Shown here: positions 1 to 5,824 of the stretch, piece after piece
Numbering within the stretch: the first letter of the stretch is position 1
How the letters are laid out: every line of letters begins with the position of its first letter
Source: an uncultured Eubacteriales bacterium
GTDB taxonomy: Bacteria; Bacillota; Clostridia; Oscillospirales; Acutalibacteraceae
Direction: 5' to 3'
Length of the DNA stretch: 8,429 nucleotides
Assembly (NCBI GenBank): GCA_934408795.1
Contig: CAKRVQ010000035.1
Coordinates: forward strand, 1-8,429
Made by a program: the position numbers and the translations under genes
The notes under the pieces: generated by a model
Databases searched by the model: none
What the model was told of the DNA's origin: nothing
Seen by the model: only the letters and a program-made list of their open reading frames with translations

Positions 1-25
1 CTTTAAGAGTGTATTCTTCTTAAAG
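1..25 (-). terminator. AT-rich inverted repeat downstream of the ABC gene, possible terminator stem
   Basis: Bases 1-8 (CTTTAAGA) and 18-25 (TCTTAAAG) are a perfect 8-bp inverted repeat around a 9-nt loop, 74 bp past the stop codon of the ABC exporter gene. Read on the minus strand it would end exactly at the window edge, so any following U-tract lies outside and cannot be seen. The stem is A/T-rich, unlike the GC-rich terminator at 2129-2157. It may be a terminator, an mRNA 3'-end stem or a chance repeat. I see nothing else in bases 26-98. Confidence 0.3.
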
Positions 26-98
26 CGGTCGGCGTTTTATTTATTCTCTTTATTGTTATCCGATAGATTTCATTTCATTTTAACCGGACTGTGTTTCG

Positions 99-1961
99 TT
101 ATTCATTCTGAAGTGTCTGCATTTCATAGAAGAGACCCTTTTTCGCCATAAGCTCATCGTAGCTGCCGCACTCGGCGCATTTTCCGTTCTTGACCACGAC
201 TATACGGTCGGCATTTCTGATGGTCGAAAGCCTGTGTGCGACTATAAAGGTCGTTCTGTCTTTTGCTACATTGTTTATGGCTATCTGGATCTTCTTTTCC
301 GATATTGTATCAAGCGCGCTTGTCGCCTCATCCAAAATGACAATACTCGGATTTCTGATGAGAGCGCGTGCTATTGCGATCCTCTGACGCTGCCCTCCCG
401 AGAGCGTGCCGCCGTGTTCGCCTATAACGGTGTTTATTCCCTCGGGCAGAGAGTCGACAAACTCCCTCAGGTTAGCTTCGTCTACCGCTTTGTTGACCGT
501 CGCGTCGCTTATTTTATCGTAGCCGTAGACGATGTTTTCGCGTATGGTTCCGCCGAAAAGGATAGGCGTCTGAGGCACCACGGCGAGCTGAGAACGGTAT
601 TCGTGAAGGTTGAAGTTGTTGATATTCATACCGTCTATAAGGACTCTGCCGTCTGTTGCCCTGCCGAATCCGATTATAAGGTTTATGGCGGTGGTCTTGC
701 CGCAGCCCGACTCACCGACGAAAGCTATCGTCTCCCCCGCCCTGACATCAAGAGAAAAGTGGTCAAGGACATTCTTGTTGCCGTCGTCATATTTGAAAGA
801 GACATCGTCAAAGGTCACATCGCCCTTGATGTGCGGCGGTTTCAGCTTGTGGTAGTTATCTTCAATATCGTCGGCTATAAGTATATCGCCGACCGAATTT
901 ACCGATTCCATACCGCGTGATATGGTAGGAACGATATTTATGATCGCCGTGACCGCGCCCACTATGATCGAAAAGTAGCTCTGATACATAACTACATCGC
1001 CGACGCGGATCGTACCCCTGATGACCAGAAACGAAGTAAAGGCAAGGCACAAAAGCCGTATTATAAAGTTGGATGCCCAGATCACGCGGTTAAAAAATGT
1101 ATTGATCTTATCCAGTTTATAAGCATCCTTTGCGACCTTTTCGAACTGGCGATCCATTTTTTCGACCTGCGTATTTTCAAGTCCGTGCGCCTTGGTCACG
1201 GGGATAAGCTCCATCGACTCGATTACCTTTGCCGATGTGTTTTCCATTTCCTTACGGTACACACTGTTACTCTTCTGCAATTTACCGCGGAACATACGCA
1301 CGATAAACACATTCACGGGAACCAGCACAAGGAAGAACAGGAACATTACCGGGCTCTTGTAAAGGGTGATGGACACACTGAACAAAAAGTCAAGCACCAC
1401 CATAATGAACGAGGTCAAAAGATTTGCCGAAAGGTCGCTGATCGCCTCAACATCACGGATTATCTTATATTGGAGCTTTCCCGACTGTATATGCTTATAG
1501 TATCCTATTGAAAGCATATGCAGCTTTCTTATAAGTGCGGAACGGAGATTCGCTTCGACCGAGCGTATCGCCTTGCGCGTGAATCGGACAAAGAACACAT
1601 CGCTGATGATGTTCACTGCGATCATTGCAATTAAAGCAACAATGTATATGATCACCATCCGATAAGAATTATCGGTCGGTCTTGAGATCTCATTGATGAT
1701 ATCGGCGGTTATTACCGAGTTCATAACGACCGGGATTTCCTTAAGTGCCATAAGGAGTACCGCCGCCGCCAGTTTCTTGTAATTACCCTTATACAGAACC
1801 AGCAGTGTTTTTACCGCACTGCGCTTTTTCCTGCCGCCTGTTTTAAAAGCGTTCAGAAAAACATCGTCCTTTTGGAGCAGTTCGTCCTCATTTCCTGCGG
1901 TCTTTACAAACTTTTCCTCATTAAGGGCTTCTGCGGGTACAAACGGTTTATTCTTCGTCAT
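99..1961 (-). CDS. ABC exporter half-transporter (fused permease and ATPase)
   Basis: A 620-aa membrane protein that couples ATP hydrolysis to export of an unknown substrate, working as a homodimer or with a partner outside the window. After a polar N-terminus of about 55 residues comes a six-helix type-1 exporter membrane domain (about 65-345), then the nucleotide-binding domain with A-loop Tyr391, Walker A GESGCGKTT (416-424), Q-loop Gln464, signature LSGGQ (520-524), Walker B IVILDE (540-545), D-loop SALD (548-551) and switch His576. All catalytic residues are present and the length is normal for the family. The frame is open back to 2150, but that start lies inside a terminator and upstream of the promoter at 2013-2041, so I chose the ATG at 1961. 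The gene is monocistronic as far as visible. Lipid, peptide or drug export are all possible; the sequence does not decide. Confidence 0.93.
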   Translation of the reverse strand: MTKNKPFVPAEALNEEKFVKTAGNEDELLQKDDVFLNAFKTGGRKKRSAVKTLLVLYKGNYKKLAAAVLLMALKEIPVVMNSVITADIINEISRPTDNSYRMVIIYIVALIAMIAVNIISDVFFVRFTRKAIRSVEANLRSALIRKLHMLSIGYYKHIQSGKLQYKIIRDVEAISDLSANLLTSFIMVVLDFLFSVSITLYKSPVMFLFFLVLVPVNVFIVRMFRGKLQKSNSVYRKEMENTSAKVIESMELIPVTKAHGLENTQVEKMDRQFEKVAKDAYKLDKINTFFNRVIWASNFIIRLLCLAFTSFLVIRGTIRVGDVVMYQSYFSIIVGAVTAIINIVPTISRGMESVNSVGDILIADDIEDNYHKLKPPHIKGDVTFDDVSFKYDDGNKNVLDHFSLDVRAGETIAFVGESGCGKTTAINLIIGFGRATDGRVLIDGMNINNFNLHEYRSQLAVVPQTPILFGGTIRENIVYGYDKISDATVNKAVDEANLREFVDSLPEGINTVIGEHGGTLSGGQRQRIAIARALIRNPSIVILDEATSALDTISEKKIQIAINNVAKDRTTFIVAHRLSTIRNADRIVVVKNGKCAECGSYDELMAKKGLFYEMQTLQNE

Positions 1962-1991
1962 AGCGGTCGGCAGTAAAACTGCCACACCTCC
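1962..1991 (-). promoter_or_regulatory. Shine-Dalgarno with intervening hairpin before the ABC start
   Basis: In the mRNA, GGAGGU (1991-1986) lies 24 nt before the AUG at 1961, too far for normal initiation. Between them is a perfect 6-bp hairpin, GGCAGU-UUU-ACUGCC (1983-1969). Folding it out leaves GU plus GACCGCU, an effective spacing of about 9 nt. Such a bridge is known from phage T4 gene 38. Here it also supports the choice of the ATG at 1961. A GUG lying directly after the SD and a CUG 12 nt after it are in frame but poorer candidates. Confidence 0.6.
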
Positions 1992-2012
1992 AATGCACTT
2001 TTTTCTGCTTGC

Positions 2013-2041
2013 ATTATAAACGCGGTGTACTCCGATGTCAA
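2013..2041 (-). promoter_or_regulatory. Sigma-A promoter of the ABC exporter gene
   Basis: Read on the minus strand: -35 TTGACA (2041-2036), 17-bp spacer, -10 TATAAT (2018-2013). Both boxes match consensus perfectly with optimal spacing. The start point should be near 2006, giving a leader of about 45 nt that holds the SD and hairpin. The spacer contains a 12-bp near-palindrome (2023-2034) that could be an operator. Upstream, 2057-2086 holds a TTCGGG/CCCGAA inverted repeat around A- and T-runs. Confidence 0.88.
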
Positions 2042-2128
2042 CACTTTTTTTATCATTTCGGGAAAAAAGTTTTTCGGAGCCCCGAAGACGAGGGCGGCGG
2101 CAACAAAATTGTCCGAGACAAAACGCAC

Positions 2129-2157
2129 AAAAAATCCGACCGTGAAACACGGTCGGA
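2129..2157 (-). terminator. Rho-independent terminator of the 53-aa protein gene
   Basis: On the minus strand a perfect 10-bp stem TCCGACCGTG / CACGGTCGGA (2157-2148 and 2144-2135) with a TTT loop is followed directly by six T residues (2134-2129). It lies 19 bp after the stop of the small gene and isolates it from the ABC promoter downstream. Confidence 0.93.
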
Positions 2158-2176
2158 CGGTAATGCGATCATATTA

Positions 2177-2338
2177 TCAGCCGAGGAGCTGCTCCTCTTC
2201 ATCGGAATCGCACTCTATGTAATTTTTCTTTGCGATCCTGTCTCCGAAATACTTATCAACTATAACAGCTATACCGGCTGCCATCGCAACGACCGCAACG
2301 ATTGCCGAAACGATCCAGATAATATGCTTTGCCTTCAT
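2177..2338 (-). CDS. 53-aa single-pass membrane protein with acidic tail
   Basis: A small protein of unknown function. Residues 1-5 (MKAKH) are basic, residues 6-27 form one hydrophobic helix rich in Ile, Val and Ala, and the rest is polar: a basic stretch (DRIAKKN) and then an acidic C-terminus with one Cys (ECDSDEEEQ). This fits a membrane-anchored peptide with its tail on one face of the membrane; the topology cannot be fixed. The ATG at 2338 follows the SD AAAGGAG at 9-nt spacing. The gene has its own consensus promoter, a leader of about 128 nt and a perfect terminator, so I judge it real despite its size. I do not recognise a family. It could be a regulator of a membrane protein or a stress peptide, but nothing in the sequence shows this. 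Confidence 0.82.
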   Translation of the reverse strand: MKAKHIIWIVSAIVAVVAMAAGIAVIVDKYFGDRIAKKNYIECDSDEEEQLLG

Positions 2339-2469
2339 GAATATCGACTCCTTTACTTTGTTTCTTAAACCGACCTTTCGTGTCTCACCCTTCGGCGACC
2401 GACCGTGCAGCCAAAACCGACTCCGATCCGTCTGCCGATACCGATAAGATACGACTCTTCGGTGAACAC
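2339..2469 (-). promoter_or_regulatory. Long, foldable 5' leader of the small membrane protein gene
   Basis: From the predicted start (near 2467) to the ATG the leader is about 128 nt. Its very 5' end GUGUUCACC (2469-2461) can pair with GGUGAGACAC (2389-2380) in a 9-bp helix with one bulge. This helix would enclose about 70 nt that include a CCGA...UCGG stem-loop and a GCAG...CUGC stem. The SD lies outside, to the 3' side. The outermost one or two pairs depend on the true start site. No known riboswitch class is recognised. The fold was found by eye. Confidence 0.45.
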
Positions 2470-2473
2470 CTAT

Positions 2474-2502
2474 ATTTTAACCCAAAGCATGCGGTTTGTC
2501 AA
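2474..2502 (-). promoter_or_regulatory. Sigma-A promoter of the small membrane protein gene
   Basis: Read on the minus strand: -35 TTGACA (2502-2497), 17-bp spacer, -10 TAAAAT (2479-2474). This is one mismatch from full consensus with optimal spacing, and it starts a transcript whose first cistron is the 53-aa protein. Confidence 0.85.
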
Positions 2503-2566
2503 TAGCGGTCGAAATGAATAAGTGTTGATTTTTTTAAGTCGGCGAGAACGATCAGTACCGATTTGA

Positions 2567-2751
2567 GCAACAAACCGACCGAAGGCAGCGCCGCGAAGCG
2601 CCGAAGGCGCGGCAAACGGGCGTCGACACACTTTCATTTCGCAAAAGCCTTTCTTTTCTGATAAGGAGACATCCCTTTATCACGCTTTGCCGCCCGTTTC
2701 GCGCCCTTCCGGGGGAAGGGCGCGCGGCGCTGCCTTCGATCGGTTTGCTGC
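2567..2751. repeat. 185-bp imperfect inverted-repeat element (cruciform-like)
   Basis: Outer arms 2567-2595 and 2723-2751 are inverted copies matching at 27 of 29 positions. Inner arms 2608-2622 (CGCGGCAAACGGGCG) and 2691-2703 (CGCCCGTTTCGCG) also pair, with a 2-nt bulge. Between outer and inner arms lie further hairpins: GCGCC-GAA-GGCGC on the left and, on the right, a perfect 10-bp stem GCGCCCTTCC-GGG-GGAAGGGCGC (2701-2723). The central loop (2659-2682) holds one more weak stem, TGATAAGG/CCTTTATCA. The element lies between the end of the cardiolipin synthase gene (2822) and the promoter at 2474-2502, a gene-free stretch. It lacks the U-tract of a typical terminator. It could be an intergenic repeat or MITE-like element, a structured RNA, or an mRNA 3' stabiliser. 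Outside it, 2503-2566 and 2752-2821 show nothing I can name. Confidence 0.7.
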
Positions 2752-2821
2752 TTTGAGTCGGGACATGCTGCAGGGTTCGATTTCCGTCGGCTTAATTCTT
2801 GCTCTCGGTTGTGCGGCGCGT

Positions 2822-4372
2822 TTACATAAACGGAGCAAAAAGGTGAAGGACCGCCTGCTTAAACTTCATCATTGCGGGCCTCTTCTTCCATTTTTCGGGT
2901 TTAATCTCCTCACACTCGCGGAACAGGCCGGTCACAAAGTCCCTGACATCACCTACCGCCCTGCTGCCGCAGATCCATGTTCCGCATTCGAAATGAAAAT
3001 AAAAGCTGCGATAATCGACATTGACGGTGCCGACGGTAGCCACCGCATCATCCGAGACAAACAACTTTGCATGAATAAATCCCGGGGTGTATTCATATAT
3101 TCTTATTCCCGCACTGAGAAGCTCATCATAATAGTATTGAGTGACGGGATGTACATACCATTTATCCCATTTTTTAGGGGTTATTATGCGCACATCCACG
3201 CCCGACTTTGCCGCCAGGGTCAGCTGCTTTATCATCGTGTTGTCAAGGATAAGGTAAGGCGATGTGATATAAATATACCGTCTCGCGGAATTCAGCATTT
3301 CCATATACAATCCTTCTGCGGGATTATTATGGGTAAGCGGATCATCGCTGTAAGGCTGCGCAAAGCCGACGCTCGGAACGGCGCAATCGGAAAAATAGTC
3401 TGTGGGATCAAGCGTATCCACCGCATTTATTGCGTTCCACATATTGCAGAACATCACGATAAAGCTTCTTGTTGCCTTGCCCGCAAGGCGGATGCCGCAA
3501 TCGCACCAGTGGCCGAACGGCTGCTCAAGATTTATATACTCGTCGCCTATGTTAAGTCCGCCGGTATACGACACCTTTCCGTCGATAACAATGATCTTGC
3601 GGTGATTTCTGTTGTTCAGAAACAGGTCGACAGACGGTCTTATGGGATTGAAGACCGACACTTCATATCCGCAGCTTTCAAGTCTTTCGATGAAGTCTTC
3701 GGGTTGGCGCTTAAGAGATCCGAAATCATCAAAAATTATCTTTACCTCAACGCCTGCGGCAGCCCTCTTTTTCAATGCCGAATTGATCTCCTCCCAGAGT
3801 CTGCCCTCGGCAAGTATGAAAAACTCAATGAAAATATACCTTTCGGCGCGCTCAATATCGGATATCACCGACATAAAGAAGTCCTCCCCCGTAGGCAGAA
3901 AAGCGGCATGGGTGCCGTCATAAACGGGGAACTTCGATTCATTGTAAAGGTACCTTGACTGATTTGAGTGATAAAGATCCTCATATTCAAGTTTTGAAAC
4001 GACGGCGGGATCCTGAGAAAGTCGACTTTTGACCGTTCTTGTGACGGAAAACCAGCGTTTTCTGAATTTCGGAGTCGTTTTTCCGCTGCCCCACAATATG
4101 AAGATAAGACCTCCGCAGAGGGGTGCAAGCAGTATAAAGATTATCCACGCCAGCTTAAAGCTCGGGTTGCCCTTACGGTTGACTATTATCGCAACGGCTA
4201 TGATTGACGCTATCCAAAGCGGTACATACACCCACATGGTGCGGAAGGAAAGAACATAGACTGCGGCGACCAGGATCGCTATTTGAAGCACGATCAGGAC
4301 CGCGGCGGCGATTATTCTTGAGGGCATTGCAAACACATGTCGTTTTGTAGGTCTTTCGTCCGTAAAGTTCAT
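2822..4372 (-). CDS. cls: Cardiolipin synthase, two-HKD phospholipase D family
   Basis: A 516-aa membrane enzyme expected to join two phosphatidylglycerol molecules into cardiolipin plus glycerol. Three hydrophobic segments lie near the N-terminus (about 19-41, 46-65 and 75-95). Two phospholipase D domains follow, each with an HxKxxxxD motif: HRKIIVID (257-264, then GGLNIGDEY) and HAKLFVSD (434-441, then GTVNVDYRSF). Length and the C-terminal LFAPFM end are normal for bacterial Cls. The frame is open to a GTG at 4441. I prefer the ATG at 4372 because a purine-rich AAAGGGG abuts it, although the spacing is unusually short; an ATG at 4327 has no SD. The gene lies 86 bp after the methyltransferase stop with no clear terminator between, so it may be cotranscribed. 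A weak promoter-like TTTACC/TATACC pair is also present. Confidence 0.92.
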   Translation of the reverse strand: MNFTDERPTKRHVFAMPSRIIAAAVLIVLQIAILVAAVYVLSFRTMWVYVPLWIASIIAVAIIVNRKGNPSFKLAWIIFILLAPLCGGLIFILWGSGKTTPKFRKRWFSVTRTVKSRLSQDPAVVSKLEYEDLYHSNQSRYLYNESKFPVYDGTHAAFLPTGEDFFMSVISDIERAERYIFIEFFILAEGRLWEEINSALKKRAAAGVEVKIIFDDFGSLKRQPEDFIERLESCGYEVSVFNPIRPSVDLFLNNRNHRKIIVIDGKVSYTGGLNIGDEYINLEQPFGHWCDCGIRLAGKATRSFIVMFCNMWNAINAVDTLDPTDYFSDCAVPSVGFAQPYSDDPLTHNNPAEGLYMEMLNSARRYIYITSPYLILDNTMIKQLTLAAKSGVDVRIITPKKWDKWYVHPVTQYYYDELLSAGIRIYEYTPGFIHAKLFVSDDAVATVGTVNVDYRSFYFHFECGTWICGSRAVGDVRDFVTGLFRECEEIKPEKWKKRPAMMKFKQAVLHLFAPFM

Positions 4373-4458
4373 CCCCTTTCTAAACGGTATATAATTAAAA
4401 GGTTTGAACGGTAAAAACCGCTGCCGATTCAATTCTTGCACGCCAAACGGCGACCGTA

Positions 4459-5409
4459 TTATTTCGGCGATCGCACTTCTTTACGGGCTCTTTGAAGAGA
4501 TGCCGTATTCCGCTCCCAGAAAACTCCGTCAACATAGCCCTGTATCTCGCGGTCGGTCTCGGCAAGGAACAACCGCTTTTGCGCCGCTGCGCAGAAACGC
4601 GGTTCCTTTTCGATCCCTATATAGTGCCTGCCGAGCTTTTTCGCGGTCACCGAGGCGGTTCCCGAGCCCGAAAACAGATCAAGGATCACATCGTCCTTAT
4701 CCGAGCTTGCGAGGATGAGCTTTGCAATAAGTTTCTCCGGCTTTTGAGTCGGGTGCTCGGTGTTCTCCGGCATCGACCAATACGGCACCGAAATATCATC
4801 CCAAAAATTGGAGGGGCATGTATCTCTGAATTTTCCCGACGGAGTGTCGCTCCAATCCTTAGGTTCACCATTGGTCTTATAAGGTGCAAGCACCCTTCGG
4901 CGCTGCCTGACGGCATCAAGATTAAATGTGTAATCATCGGAAACGGTGGCAAACCATATATCTTCCATACCGTTTTTCCAGTTTTTTGCCGCCCCTCTGC
5001 CTTTCTCGCGCTGCCATGTGATCCGATTTCGGATCATCGCCCTTTCGGAAAGTTCGTTATAAACGGCATATCCCGAGCGCCAGTCGCAGCATACATATAT
5101 CGAGGCGGTCGGTTTCATGAGAGGCATGACCGCATCGAGCCAACAGGCGGTATATTTACGGTACTTTTCATCACTCATCGCGCCGAACTTATTCCCACCG
5201 AATTGCTTTGCGAGGTTGTACGGAGGGTCGGCGATAAGCAGATCGACACTTTTTGGGGGAATACTTTTAACCGCTTCAAATATATCGGCGTTTACTATCG
5301 TATCCTCGGGTATTGTATTGGGCAGACGGTCCGCGGTCAGGCACTTTTCCAAAAGCAGGGGCATTTCGTCGTCACCGACGATAACGGTTCTGTTTCTCTC
5401 CGATCTCAC
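4459..5409 (-). CDS. DNA methyltransferase, N6-adenine/N4-cytosine type, beta order
   Basis: A 316-aa SAM-dependent enzyme expected to methylate an exocyclic amino group in DNA, most likely N6-adenine. The catalytic motif IV DPPYNL (61-66) comes before the SAM-binding motif I LDLFSGSGT (243-251), which is the beta-class order; the intervening part (about 125-225) includes the likely target-recognition region and ends in HPTQKP (219-224), typical of the family. All core motifs are intact. Translation starts at GTG 5409, the first possible codon after an in-frame stop, preceded by a purine-rich AAGGAAGAGAG; an ATG at 5364 lacks an SD. No restriction endonuclease is visible, so within this window it is an orphan enzyme. 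It sits between a phage late operon and cls with its own promoter, so it may be prophage cargo or a host gene. The target sequence cannot be read from the protein. Confidence 0.9.
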   Translation of the reverse strand: MRSERNRTVIVGDDEMPLLLEKCLTADRLPNTIPEDTIVNADIFEAVKSIPPKSVDLLIADPPYNLAKQFGGNKFGAMSDEKYRKYTACWLDAVMPLMKPTASIYVCCDWRSGYAVYNELSERAMIRNRITWQREKGRGAAKNWKNGMEDIWFATVSDDYTFNLDAVRQRRRVLAPYKTNGEPKDWSDTPSGKFRDTCPSNFWDDISVPYWSMPENTEHPTQKPEKLIAKLILASSDKDDVILDLFSGSGTASVTAKKLGRHYIGIEKEPRFCAAAQKRLFLAETDREIQGYVDGVFWERNTASLQRARKEVRSPK

Positions 5410-5580
5410 CGTTTATCAACTCTCTTCCTTCCGTCGTCCGCCGCTTCTTATTATGTCCGTTTTTAACAGGCGGGCTATAGTTATAAAAACCCTGCCCACG
5501 CAAAAGCATTTGCCGATGTGCCTTTTTGTAAGCAAAAAGGCGGAGTGCAGCGTACCGTTTTTTCGGCATTTCTGCAATGA
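5410..5580 (-). promoter_or_regulatory. Long hairpin-rich 5' leader of the methyltransferase gene
   Basis: About 170 nt separate the predicted start (near 5580) from the GTG. In RNA order I see: UGCAG/CUGCA (5576-5572 with 5550-5546) enclosing CCG/CGG; a perfect 9-bp hairpin GCCUUUUUG-CUUA-CAAAAAGGC (5541-5520); a 5-bp GCAAA/UUUGC hairpin (5513-5500); then two helices that interlock, GUGGGC/GCCCGC (5499-5494 with 5475-5470) and GUUUUUAUAAC/GUUAAAAAC (5490-5480 with 5467-5459). The last two would form a strained pseudoknot or exclude one another. This looks like a structured regulatory leader, but I cannot assign it to a known class. Confidence 0.45.
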
Positions 5581-5586
5581 TAGAGT

Positions 5587-5615
5587 ATTTTACCACATAT
5601 TCCCGCATTTTTCAA
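5587..5615 (-). promoter_or_regulatory. Sigma-A promoter of the methyltransferase gene
   Basis: Read on the minus strand: -35 TTGAAA (5615-5610), 17-bp spacer, -10 TAAAAT (5592-5587), a close consensus match. It lies downstream of the phage-operon terminator, so the methyltransferase can be expressed independently of phage late transcription. Confidence 0.8.
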
Positions 5616-5673
5616 GCACAAAGGGATTTCAGCTTAGGCTCTGCAAAACAAAAATGTGCTGCAAAAGATACGC

Positions 5674-5712
5674 AAAAGCGAAAGACGGCGGCGTGCAAGG
5701 CACGCCGCCGTC
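5674..5712 (-). terminator. Probable terminator of the phage tail/lysis operon
   Basis: A perfect 13-bp stem, GACGGCGGCGTGC / GCACGCCGCCGTC (5712-5700 and 5696-5684) with a 3-nt loop, is followed on the minus strand by TTTCGCTTTT. The stem is very strong but the T-tract is interrupted, so termination efficiency is uncertain. It lies 112 bp after the endolysin stop and about 70 bp before the methyltransferase promoter. The plus-strand flank has no T-run. Confidence 0.65.
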
Positions 5713-5734
5713 GGGTCTGTCAAAAACGCAGAGG

Positions 5735-5805
5735 TGCCGCGCCCGGCGCGTCGATGCCGCCCGGCGCTCTTAACATCCCCCGAAGAGCGCGGCAGAGCCG
5801 CGCTC
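5735..5805. repeat. GC-rich hairpin and short direct repeat after the endolysin gene
   Basis: GCCCGGCGC occurs twice, at 5741-5749 and 5758-5766, each preceded by a TGCCGC-like sequence. A perfect 9-bp hairpin, GAGCGCGGC-AGA-GCCGCGCTC, occupies 5785-5805, beginning 19 bp past the endolysin stop codon. It has no T-tract in either direction. With the terminator stem at 5684-5712 it makes a non-coding GC-rich block unlike the AT-richer DNA on either side. It may be an mRNA 3' structure or mark the phage/host junction. Confidence 0.55.
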
Positions 5806-5824
5806 CCATATTATAGATTTTTTG

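Noticed and set aside
1962..2150. 63-residue N-terminal extension of the ABC exporter
   Set aside because: It would start within the terminator stem at 2135-2157 and run through a perfect promoter; its sequence is Cys/Arg-rich and unlike an exporter N-terminus.
1961..2510. Recurring CGACCGCT motif near gene starts (also at 24-33)
   Set aside because: Its position relative to promoters differs each time, and similar strings occur within coding regions, so it looks like a compositional feature.
2768..2795. tRNA T-loop-like GGTTCGATTTCC, which could hint at a tRNA att site
   Set aside because: The flanking bases do not form a proper T-stem, and no acceptor, D- or anticodon arm is present on either side.
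2687..3958. 423-codon open frame on the plus strand
   Set aside because: It lies antisense to the clear cardiolipin synthase gene, its product shows no recognisable domain, and its start sits in the inverted-repeat element. Long antisense frames here are a by-product of codon use.
4492..5466. 324-codon open frame on the plus strand
   Set aside because: It is antisense to the methyltransferase with intact motifs; the plus-strand translation is Arg/Ile/Cys-rich without domains.
5372..5569. Possible small Lys/Arg-rich ORF in the methyltransferase leader, overlapping its start
   Set aside because: The ATG at 5569 has only a weak SD, the frame runs through strong hairpins, and the product looks like a translation of structured RNA. 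A leader-peptide role cannot be excluded but is not supported.
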